From an uncultured Methylocystaceae bacterium (GTDB lineage: Bacteria > Pseudomonadota > Alphaproteobacteria > Rhizobiales > Beijerinckiaceae): 64,000 nucleotides of DNA. Numbering within the stretch: position 1 is the first letter of the stretch; each line of letters starts with the position of its first letter. The translations under genes and the position numbers were made by a program. Positions 57,472 to 64,000 of this stretch are shown here, in pieces. The DNA lies in NCBI GenBank assembly GCA_903870245.1, contig CAIQCB010000033.1:62001-126000 (forward strand), written 5' to 3'. Below the pieces are notes generated by a model that saw only the letters and a program-made list of their open reading frames with translations, was not told where the DNA came from and did no database searches.

Positions 57472-57992
57472 GCACATCATCTAATTGGCTCATGGCGAGC
57501 GCCACGGCAGGTCTGATCGCTGCTCTTGGAGTGATCAAGCCCACGCCTCGGCTGGTCTGGAACGCGAGCGCCAGTGCGCCGCTTGGGCTCTACTGGGTTG
57601 AGCCGTCAGCGACTCCAAAGCTGGGTGATCTTCTGGCGATCCGTGCGCCAGAAAAGCTCGCGCGACTGATGGATGCGCGCGGCTATCTGCCGATGAATGC
57701 GTTGCTTCTGAAGCGTGTGGCGGCGCTCTCGGGTGAGAAGGTTTGTCGGGAGGGTGAGCGCGTTATTGTCGCTGGAAAAGTCATCGCGCTCGCTAAACGA
57801 ACCGACGCTCAGGGGCGTCGTTTGCCTGTCTGGCAGGGATGCCAGCGGCTCGCTGACGACGAGGTTTTTCTAGTCAACACACAAGTTAAAGACAGCCTGG
57901 ATGGCCGCTATTTCGGGCCATCTCTCAAGAACTCCATCATCGGTCTAGCGCATCCAATCTGGACCGATGACGCGAGCGCCGGCCGGCGCTGA
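57468..57992 (+). CDS. traF: TraF signal peptidase (S26) for pilin processing
   Basis: A 174-residue serine peptidase of the S26 family. It has an N-terminal membrane helix, the catalytic serine in SASAPLGLYWV, the general-base lysine in ALLLKRVAALSGE and the DSLDGRYFGP segment near the C terminus. In conjugation systems TraF processes and cyclises the pilin. Start at 57468 (ATGA overlap with DUF2840). The pilin gene must lie outside the window. Confidence 0.9.
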   Translation: MSTSSNWLMASATAGLIAALGVIKPTPRLVWNASASAPLGLYWVEPSATPKLGDLLAIRAPEKLARLMDARGYLPMNALLLKRVAALSGEKVCREGERVIVAGKVIALAKRTDAQGRRLPVWQGCQRLADDEVFLVNTQVKDSLDGRYFGPSLKNSIIGLAHPIWTDDASAGRR

Positions 57993-58051
57993 TCGCGCCT
58001 GTCGTTCATCAACCCAGCAACTCAAAACTCAGACAAGAAAGGAGCCATATC

Positions 58052-58390
58052 ATGGCTTTGATCGGCGTATTTGCGCCCACCAATGACGGCTTCACCGGCT
58101 ACATCAAGACGCTTCTCCTCAATATTGAGGCGACGCTGACGCCGCCTCTGGACGCATCACATGAAAACGCGCCCGACTATCGGATCACGCTCGGAAAGGG
58201 GAGTGACGGCGCGGTGATTGGCTTTGCGCGAAACAGAAAAACGGAGGAAGGGCGCGAGTTCATTTCCTTTGTGATGGATGATCCAACGCTGGCCAATCCA
58301 ATCTTCGCCGTACTCTTCCCAACCGATAAATCGAATAAGACCCACCACCTTTATTGGACGCGGGCGAGCCGCCGGGATGACAAGCTATGA
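58052..58390 (+). CDS. DUF736 protein, second copy
   Basis: A 112-residue DUF736 member: MALIGVFAPTNDGFTGYIKTLLLNIEATLTP, then NRKTEEGREFISFVMDDPTLANPIFAVLF. It is only distantly similar to the copy at 53843, so they are old paralogues, not a recent duplication. It lies between traF and the transglycosylase, with AAAGGAG upstream; the downstream gene overlaps its stop. Confidence 0.9.
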   Translation: MALIGVFAPTNDGFTGYIKTLLLNIEATLTPPLDASHENAPDYRITLGKGSDGAVIGFARNRKTEEGREFISFVMDDPTLANPIFAVLFPTDKSNKTHHLYWTRASRRDDKL

Positions 58391-59166
58391 GAGGACAACT
58401 GATCGTCTCTCATGCACGATATGGCAGGCGGCGTCCTGGTTTTCTGGCCTGCGTAGCGGCCGCGACCGGGCTCATCTTGGTCGGTTCGCTGATGGTCACG
58501 TCGTCGGTCAACGCAGCTGAACGGGCTGTTTTGAAACCGCCATCAGGTGCGCGTGGTGGCTCCATGGAGGCGATCCGATCGGATGTTGAGGAAGCGTCAC
58601 GGCGCTTCCTCATCCCCAGCTCCTGGATATGGGCGGTGATGAAAGTTGAGAGCGCGGGCGATGTCCGCGCTCTCTCCAACAAGGGCGCGATGGGTCTGAT
58701 GCAGATCATGCCCAAGACGTGGGAGACGCTGCGACAGCAGCACCGTCTGGGCGCCGATCCCTATGATCCGCGTGACAATATTCTGGCGGGCGCAGCCTAT
58801 CTCGGTGAGCTCTATGATCGCTACGGAGAACGAGGCTTCCTGGCCGCCTATAACGCCGGTCCTGGTCGATACGAAGACCATCTGAACGGCCGACGCTCGC
58901 TACCCGTTGAGACAGTTGATTACGTCTCAAAAGTCAGCCAGCGGATCATTTCTGACTCACGATCTTTCGCATTGCCGAACACCGAAGATGGGTCATCGCC
59001 GCACAATTCTGGGCTCTTTGTGGGGTCAAATTTAGATCCACGTAGCGACCAACAAACAGATGAGAAACGACCTTCCGAGCGTTCATCAATTGATCAACGC
59101 ATTGTCGATCTCTCGGCAATCACGCCGCGCGCGTCTGGTCTTTTTGTGGCTCCGTCGCGACCCTGA
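58387..59166 (+). CDS. Lytic transglycosylase (SLT)
   Basis: A 259-residue secreted or membrane-anchored enzyme. The N-terminal hydrophobic segment (FLACVAAATGLILVGSLMV) is followed by a C-type lysozyme-like SLT domain with the catalytic Glu in WAVMKVESAGDVRALSNKGAMGLMQIMPKTW and AAYNAGPGRY. It opens peptidoglycan for the conjugation channel. The last 80 residues are polar without motif. ATG overlaps the DUF736 stop (ATGA). Confidence 0.92.
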   Translation: MRGQLIVSHARYGRRRPGFLACVAAATGLILVGSLMVTSSVNAAERAVLKPPSGARGGSMEAIRSDVEEASRRFLIPSSWIWAVMKVESAGDVRALSNKGAMGLMQIMPKTWETLRQQHRLGADPYDPRDNILAGAAYLGELYDRYGERGFLAAYNAGPGRYEDHLNGRRSLPVETVDYVSKVSQRIISDSRSFALPNTEDGSSPHNSGLFVGSNLDPRSDQQTDEKRPSERSSIDQRIVDLSAITPRASGLFVAPSRP

Positions 59167-59280
59167 GTGGGCGCCTTCCAACGATCAATCCCATGAGAAT
59201 ATTCATGCAAATACTTGAAAATCATTCACTGGAAAACCAGACAAAAACTCAACGACCGACCTACGACAAGATAAAAGGCT

Positions 59281-59396
59281 TGGCGCCAACGCAACATAAG
59301 CCTCTGACGAGACTCATGTTTGCTGGCGCCAGTCGGTCGGGGCTGGCGCCAGTGTTTCGTCATTCTCGTTTCCTTTCAATGATAATTCTGGCGCCA
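59281..59396. repeat. Cluster of TGGCGCCA palindromes, oriT candidate
   Basis: TGGCGCCA occurs at 59281-59288, 59324-59331, 59344-59351 and 59389-59396, with a fifth at 59538-59545 inside the relaxase gene. The upstream four lie in the 261-base gap before the relaxase start, where transfer origins are often found. The repeats could be relaxosome or regulator binding sites. No nic site is proven. Confidence 0.55.
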
Positions 59397-59398
59397 GC

Positions 59399-59415
59399 CT
59401 ACGCTATCCTACGCT
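59399..59415 (+). repeat. 10-bp repeat pair upstream of relaxase
   Basis: CTACGCTATC followed by CTACGCT, directly after the last TGGCGCCA palindrome and 12 bases before the relaxase ATG. Same unit as the blocks at 51484 and 62447. Its TATCCTAC core also resembles P-type nic sequences (YATCCTG), an alternative reading. Confidence 0.7.
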
Positions 59416-59427
59416 GGAGCACGATCC

Positions 59428-61188
59428 ATGCGTGAGGATGACAATGAGTTCAGCATCCGTCCTGGCAAGGTTTTGAGCAGAGGTGGCGGCAAACCCAAGA
59501 GCTTCGTCAATGAGGTTCTGCTCGCCGCTAAAAAGGCTGGCGCCAAAACCTCAACACTGGGGCGCAGTGGCGGGATCATGCCAGGACGCTCAACCTTTGG
59601 AAGGGGACGCAACGCTTTCGGCCGATCGCGGCTGCAATCATCAGGAAGGCGCGTGACGGTCAAGAGCCGGATCGCCCGGCATCAGGGCAAAGCTTTCCGC
59701 TCGGCCCCCATGGCTAATCACCTGTCCTATCTCAAACGCGATGGCGTCACCCGTGACGGCGAACGCGCCACCATGTTTGACGCCAAGAGCGACCGGGCAG
59801 ATGAGGGGGCGTTTGCGCAAAGGTGTGCTGAGGACCGTCACCACTTCCGCTTCATCATCTCACCGGAGGACGCCGCGGAGATGGAGGATCTTCGCGCCTT
59901 CACCCGAGACCTTACTCAGCAGATGGAGAAGGATCTCGGGACAAGGCTCGACTGGGTGGCTGTCGATCATTGGAACACCGACAACCCGCATATTCATCTT
60001 CTGGTCCGGGGCGTGGACGAGACCGGCGCCGATCTCGTCATCGCGCGCGATTATATCAGCGCCGGCATGCGCTCCCGCACCGAGGATCTTGTCGCCCTTG
60101 AACTTGGTCCCAAGCCAGAGCACGAGATCCGCGCCAGCCTAGAACGGGAGGCGACGGCTGACCGCTGGACGCGTCTTGATCGTGAGATCAAATCTCGCGC
60201 CGACGAGATGGGGCTGGTGGATATGAGGCCGGAGCAGCCTGGGCCGGAAGATCCCTTCATGCGCCGACAAATGATCAGACGACTCCAATATCTCGAAACC
60301 ATGGGACTTACCGTCACAGATGGCGCCGGTCAGTGGGTGTTGGGCGTTGAGACGGAGGAGCGGCTCCGAGATCTCGGACTGCGTGGCGACATCATCAAGA
60401 CCATGCACCGGGCCCTGACTGAGAGGGGACTGGAGCGAGCATTTGAAGATTATGTCATCGAGTCTCCTGACAGAAACCCGCCGATTGTCGGCCGACTGGT
60501 CGCCACAGGTCTGCATGATGAACTTTCTGGCGAAGCCTATGCGATCATCGATGGTGTGGACGGGCGCGCGCACCACATTCGCTTCAAGGAGGTGGAAGCA
60601 TTTGAGCACGCACCGAACTTTGGTGGCGTGGTTGAACTCCGGCGCTTTGGTGCCCCTGATGACCCTCACCCAACCCTTGTTCTCGCGAACCACTCCGATC
60701 TGGCTCTCGCTGCTCAGGTCAACGCCCCTGGGGCGACATGGCTTGATCACCGGCTGGTTGAGCGTGCACCGATGACCCTGGCGCATAATGGCTTTGGCGA
60801 AGAGGTTCGTCGCGCCTTGCGGGAGCGGACAGATTGTCTGGTCACACAGGGTCTCGCGCGTCGTGACGGCGGGCGCGTCTTCTTCCGCAAAGATCTTCTC
60901 GACACGCTGCGCAACCAGGAGTTGCAGAATATAGGCGAGCAGCTCGCGCAGGAGCGCGGGATGACCTTTAATCCGACGCCGTCTGGAGGTTCGGTGTCAG
61001 GAACCTACCGCGACGCCATCCGCCTCAGTTCGGGCCGGTTCGCCATGATCGACGACGGGCTTGGATTTCAGCTCGTGCCCTGGGCGGCATCGCTGGAGAA
61101 GTTCAAAGACCGACAGGTTTCCGGGATCGCGCGGAATGATGGTGGGATCGATTGGCGGCGGGAGCGGGAAAGGGGGGTGGGACGATAA
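59428..61188 (+). CDS. Relaxase, VirD2-type with DUF3363
   Basis: A 586-residue mobilisation nuclease. The N-terminal region is basic (GRSTFGRGRNAFGRSRLQSSGRR). It contains HHFRFIISPEDAAEM and the His-hydrophobe-His metal motif in DHWNTDNPHIHLLVRGVD (about residues 180-197), followed by the DUF3363 region (about 260-570). It nicks one strand at oriT and pilots DNA into the recipient. ATG 59428 is the only good start. It is normally followed by traG in this family; here a two-gene AT-rich cargo intervenes. Confidence 0.92.
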   Translation: MREDDNEFSIRPGKVLSRGGGKPKSFVNEVLLAAKKAGAKTSTLGRSGGIMPGRSTFGRGRNAFGRSRLQSSGRRVTVKSRIARHQGKAFRSAPMANHLSYLKRDGVTRDGERATMFDAKSDRADEGAFAQRCAEDRHHFRFIISPEDAAEMEDLRAFTRDLTQQMEKDLGTRLDWVAVDHWNTDNPHIHLLVRGVDETGADLVIARDYISAGMRSRTEDLVALELGPKPEHEIRASLEREATADRWTRLDREIKSRADEMGLVDMRPEQPGPEDPFMRRQMIRRLQYLETMGLTVTDGAGQWVLGVETEERLRDLGLRGDIIKTMHRALTERGLERAFEDYVIESPDRNPPIVGRLVATGLHDELSGEAYAIIDGVDGRAHHIRFKEVEAFEHAPNFGGVVELRRFGAPDDPHPTLVLANHSDLALAAQVNAPGATWLDHRLVERAPMTLAHNGFGEEVRRALRERTDCLVTQGLARRDGGRVFFRKDLLDTLRNQELQNIGEQLAQERGMTFNPTPSGGSVSGTYRDAIRLSSGRFAMIDDGLGFQLVPWAASLEKFKDRQVSGIARNDGGIDWRRERERGVGR

Positions 61189-61299
61189 ATAATTTGTATG
61201 TCAACAGCGTGAGAATCTGGTGATGATGGAGCGATCACCTTCATTCCAAATAACTAGGAATGTATTAAAACAAGGCATGGACTCAATAGGAACATAGCC

Positions 61300-61557
61300 A
61301 TGCGCATAGCAGCAATTCTTGCTTCAGTCGTCGCGGTAATATTATCTGCTATTTGGTTGTTCAATAGACCTTCTCTAGAGGCAGCAATAGCATTGGCAAC
61401 TTCATCAGCTTCTCTATTTGCTTCAATTACTTTTGTTGGCAAGTCTGTAACGGTCGACCAATCACAGAAAATATCTGGAGAATCCATGGGAATTCAAGCG
61501 GGCCGTGATGTACACATTGATTCAAGTAGCAATGACCGCACAAGAGACAAGCAATGA
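61300..61557 (+). CDS. Small membrane protein with QAGRDVH tail (cargo gene 1)
   Basis: An 85-residue protein with two predicted membrane helices (about residues 3-21 and 27-48), then a polar tail containing QSQKISGESMGIQAGRDVHI. This tail motif recurs in the N terminus of the next protein (ALQAGRDIHV). AGGAA at 61288-61292 is a good ribosome site. The DNA is visibly more AT-rich than neighbouring tra genes, suggesting later acquisition. Its stop overlaps the next start (ATGA), so the two are co-translated. No family recognised; a membrane anchor or effector partner is one possibility. Confidence 0.6.
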   Translation: MRIAAILASVVAVILSAIWLFNRPSLEAAIALATSSASLFASITFVGKSVTVDQSQKISGESMGIQAGRDVHIDSSSNDRTRDKQ

Positions 61558-62405
61558 TAGGTGATAAGCAGACTCAATCCGCCGAAGGAAGCGCCACTGC
61601 CCTTCAAGCTGGTCGAGATATTCATGTATATGGTTTATCGGCGAGCGATGTGTACGAGATCTGCGCGCTATGTCTTCGAGAAAATTTTCCAAAGTTAAAG
61701 GAAGAGGCGCTTCGTATTGCCGAAAATAATGTAAAGGACTTTGCTGAGATACTTCAAAAGCGACTTACTGATACATTTTCTTCAATTGCAATTGAAAAGC
61801 TAAAAGACCCAGATGTTCAGGCTGCAATTAATGATGCGGTGCAGGCGAGTGCTCGAAAGGGGATCAGCGCTAATCCGCAAGTCTTAACCACTCTTATTTC
61901 TGAGCGAGTTGCAAAAAACAGCGATGCTTTCAAGGATATCGTTTTATCAGAAGCTGTAAGAATTGTGCCCCGCTTAACTGCCCAACAGATAGCTCTTTTG
62001 TCTTTCGTGCATTTTGTCTGTTCAATGCGCTATCCCTCCTTGATATCCATCAAGGATTTAGAGCTCGTTGGGCAAGCTGCTCTTCGATTCTCTTCCGCTG
62101 GATTTGGATTATCGGACTCTCAAAAGCAACATCTTCAATATGCCGGAGTAGCGTCAGTGAATAACATACTTAGTGGCGACATATTTGATATTCAGTGCAA
62201 AGAATATGCCCGCTTTGGCTTAGCAGGAGGCGTTGCATTTAAAGAGGAGTTAGCTCGTTATGCTCCATCATACTCACGGTTACTAGAACAGTTTTCCCAA
62301 GAAAACTTGTTTGCCATCCATCTTACAAGCGTTGGCCAGGCCATAGCACTGGCTCACGCATCGAATTATAGCGGATCGATGGATTACTCAATTTGGATAA
62401 AGTAA
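61554..62405 (+). CDS. LPO_1073/Vpar_1526-like protein (cargo gene 2)
   Basis: A 283-residue protein. The N terminus MIGDKQTQSAEGSATALQAGRDIHVYGLSASDVYEICALCLRENF, a short beta-like prefix then a helical region, matches what I recall of the LPO_1073/Vpar_1526 family; no function is known for that family. The rest is mainly helical, with AQQIALLSFVHFV near the middle and a C-terminal mixed region. No enzyme motif is obvious. It shares the QAGRD[VI]H motif with its partner upstream and has AT-rich codon use. Role in defence or element maintenance is inference from location only. Confidence 0.55.
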   Translation: MIGDKQTQSAEGSATALQAGRDIHVYGLSASDVYEICALCLRENFPKLKEEALRIAENNVKDFAEILQKRLTDTFSSIAIEKLKDPDVQAAINDAVQASARKGISANPQVLTTLISERVAKNSDAFKDIVLSEAVRIVPRLTAQQIALLSFVHFVCSMRYPSLISIKDLELVGQAALRFSSAGFGLSDSQKQHLQYAGVASVNNILSGDIFDIQCKEYARFGLAGGVAFKEELARYAPSYSRLLEQFSQENLFAIHLTSVGQAIALAHASNYSGSMDYSIWIK

Positions 62406-62446
62406 TAACATAATTAATTGATGCAAAGCGGTCTTTAAAACGTGGT

Positions 62447-62485
62447 CTACGCTAATCTACGCTATCCTACGCTATCGTTTCTTTT
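62447..62485 (+). repeat. Tandem 10-bp repeats, copy 3 (upstream of traG)
   Basis: Three consecutive 10-bp units (CTACGCTAAT, then CTACGCTATC twice) followed by GTTTCTTTT. The 39 bases are the exact reverse complement of 51484-51522. It ends 80 bases before the traG TTG start and faces traG. Confidence 0.88.
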
Positions 62486-62565
62486 CCTTCGATCCACATT
62501 TTTGCCCCTTGAGCAACCGGCGCCTTTCTCTATCTCCTTGAGGTTTCTGCCCATGGAGATAGGCC

Positions 62566-64000
62566 TTGCCCACCACCAAGATCCATTGGGGTCAAATTCT
62601 TGTTGTTTTTGGAATCATATTTTTGTCGCTCTGCGCTGCGACGCAGTGGACAGCCTGGCGTTTAGGCTTTCAAGCGGAACTGGGGCTTCCCTGGTTTGAG
62701 CCTTTCAGAGGTTTTCCCCTCTACTCCCCGCTAATCTTCTTTTGGTGGTGGTATGCCTATGATGCCTATGCGCCGGATGTTTTCCTGGAAGGCGGGGCTA
62801 TTGCCGCCTCAGGCGGCTTCATCTCGATTGGTGTTGCGATTGCAATCTCTGTCTGGCGTGCGCGCGAGGAAAGGGAAGCTGCGACCTATGGCTCCGCCCG
62901 CTGGGCGACAGCAAAAGAAATCAACTCAGCTCATCTGACGAAAGCCTCCGGCGTCATACTGGGTAAATTTGGCCCCGAGTATCTGCGTCATGATGGGCCG
63001 GAACATGTTCTGTGCTTTGCTCCGACACGTTCAGGCAAGGGCGTCGGTCTGGTTGTGCCGTCCCTGCTCACCTGGCCTGGGTCGGCCATCGTTCATGACA
63101 TCAAGGGCGAGAACTGGGCGCTCACCTCAAAATTCCGCGCAGGATTTGGTCACGTTCTGCTCTTTGACCCGACCAATCTCAAATCAAACGCCTACAACCC
63201 ACTGTTAGAGATCCGTCGCGGCCCATCCGAGATCCGGGATGTTCAGAACATCGCTGATGTTTTGGTAGATCCGGAAGGTTCGCTTGATCGTCGTAACCAT
63301 TGGGAGAAGACCAGCCATTCGCTTCTGGTTGGTGCCATTCTCCACGTTCTCTATGCCGAGGAGAACAAGAGCCTGGCGGGCGTCTCCAATTTTCTCTCAG
63401 ACCCGACCCGGGACATTAAGCAGACGCTGGACCGCATGATGACGACCCCACATTTGGGGCCGAATATGCCTCATCCAGTGGTCGCTTCAGCCGCGCGCGA
63501 ACTGAAGAACAAGTCAGATAATGAATGTTCCGGTGTTCTCTCGACGGCTATGTCCTTCCTGGGCCTCTACCGTGATCCAATCGTCGCGGAAGTCACCTCC
63601 CGCTGCGATTGGCGAATTGCCGACATAACGTCGAGCGATCGACCCACGACCCTTTATATCGTTATTCCGCCCTCTGATATCAGCCGCACCAAACCCTTGA
63701 TCCGACTCATGTTGAATCAGATCGGACGGCGGCTGACGGAAGATCTGGAGGCTAAGGACAAACGACATCGCCTCTTATTGATGCTGGATGAGTTCCCGGC
63801 GCTTGGCCGCCTGGACTTCTTTGAAAGCGCACTCGCCTTCATGGCTGGCTATGGGATAAAGGCGTTTCTGATCGCCCAGTCTCTCAATCAGATCGAGAAG
63901 GCCTATGGCGCGAATAACTCGATCCTGGATAACTGTCATGTTCGGGTGAGCTTTGCGACCAATGACGAGCGCACCGCCAAACGCGTATCAGATGCGCTCG
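62566..64000 (+). CDS. traG: TraG/VirD4 coupling protein (truncated by window end)
   Basis: The first about 478 residues of a conjugative coupling ATPase. It starts with TTG at 62566 (MPTTKIHWGQILVVFGIIF), with GGAG at 62555-62558, matching the usual TraG start (KxxWGQxxVVF). Two or three N-terminal membrane helices lead to the ATPase, with Walker A CFAPTRSGKGVGLVVPSLL (about residue 150) and Walker B RLLLMLDEFPALGRLDFF (about 410). It links the relaxosome to the secretion channel. The 3' end lies beyond the window. An ATG-only search would miss this gene's true start. Confidence 0.93.
   Translation, partial: MPTTKIHWGQILVVFGIIFLSLCAATQWTAWRLGFQAELGLPWFEPFRGFPLYSPLIFFWWWYAYDAYAPDVFLEGGAIAASGGFISIGVAIAISVWRAREEREAATYGSARWATAKEINSAHLTKASGVILGKFGPEYLRHDGPEHVLCFAPTRSGKGVGLVVPSLLTWPGSAIVHDIKGENWALTSKFRAGFGHVLLFDPTNLKSNAYNPLLEIRRGPSEIRDVQNIADVLVDPEGSLDRRNHWEKTSHSLLVGAILHVLYAEENKSLAGVSNFLSDPTRDIKQTLDRMMTTPHLGPNMPHPVVASAARELKNKSDNECSGVLSTAMSFLGLYRDPIVAEVTSRCDWRIADITSSDRPTTLYIVIPPSDISRTKPLIRLMLNQIGRRLTEDLEAKDKRHRLLLMLDEFPALGRLDFFESALAFMAGYGIKAFLIAQSLNQIEKAYGANNSILDNCHVRVSFATNDERTAKRVSDAL

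Larger units (their letters stand above)
49925..64000. mobile_element. Integrative and conjugative element (left part)
   Basis: From the tRNA end onwards, gene content changes to integrase, antirestriction protein, DUF736, DUF2285, AlpA-like, RepA, DUF2840, TraF, lytic transglycosylase, relaxase and TraG, a set typical of Rhizobiales conjugative elements. The type IV secretion (trb/virB) genes are expected beyond the window. Intergenic DNA is more AT-rich and contains several repeated sites. Carriage of repA suggests that the excised form may replicate. The right end is not visible. Confidence 0.88.

Noticed and set aside
59193-59435. 80-codon ORF upstream of the relaxase
   Set aside because: It covers the palindrome-rich presumptive oriT region and lacks a ribosome site; DNA signals explain the region better.

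Overview
The window looks like a chromosome segment of an alphaproteobacterium of the order Rhizobiales/Hyphomicrobiales, perhaps a Methylocystaceae/Beijerinckiaceae-type organism. The order-level call rests on a PhyR-NepR-EcfG general stress response module (an alphaproteobacterial system), a full hopanoid gene cluster, an IHF/HU-type gene, the GC-rich coding style and the gene content of a mobile element typical of Rhizobiales. The family-level guess is only an impression.

Positions 1-49600 are core chromosome. In order: a secreted Sel1-repeat protein and a DUF5765 membrane protein; an ilvB-ilvN-ilvC branched-chain amino-acid operon preceded by what reads as a complete transcription attenuator; a PhzF protein, a Nudix hydrolase, a fused shikimate kinase/3-dehydroquinate synthase and a CorC-like membrane protein; the stress response locus (nepR-ecfG-histidine kinase, with phyR divergent); isoaspartyl peptidase, aminopeptidase P and prmA; an unusual group of a P-loop GTPase-like protein, a GAP1-N-like protein and a large membrane coiled-coil protein; the hopanoid genes hpnH, hpnG, shc, hpnE, hpnD, hpnC and hpnB; pyrF and a phospholipid N-methyltransferase-like gene; dnaK-dnaJ; an RND efflux pair; a nitrilase-family gene; ihfA; a BacA-like ABC transporter with rlmE; an MFS exporter; radC-map; a CinA-like protein, a gpt-like phosphoribosyltransferase and a winged-helix regulator.

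At 49608-49924 lies a tRNA-Leu(UAA) gene split by a 228-nt group I intron after U34 of the anticodon, the same site as the cyanobacterial/plastid tRNA-Leu intron. The 3' exon of this tRNA is also the apparent attachment site of an integrative and conjugative element (ICE), which runs from about 49925 past the window end. It carries a tyrosine integrase with a small upstream gene, an ArdC-like antirestriction protein, two DUF736 proteins, a DUF2285-type regulator, an AlpA-like DNA-binding protein, a RepA initiator, DUF2840, TraF peptidase, a lytic transglycosylase, a DUF3363/VirD2-type relaxase and a TraG/VirD4 coupling protein (truncated by the window end).

Several DNA signals in the ICE are not explained by its genes: a 10-bp tandem repeat (CTACGCTATC) ahead of four operons, including a 39-bp perfect inverted pair 11 kb apart; five TGGCGCCA palindromes around the relaxase start; two 18-bp operator-like palindromes ahead of the DUF2285 gene; and iteron-like palindromes inside repA. 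Between relaxase and traG sits an AT-richer two-gene cargo (a small membrane protein plus an LPO_1073/Vpar_1526-like protein) whose products share a QAGRD[VI]H motif. This is the best candidate for an uncharacterised, possibly defensive, system.
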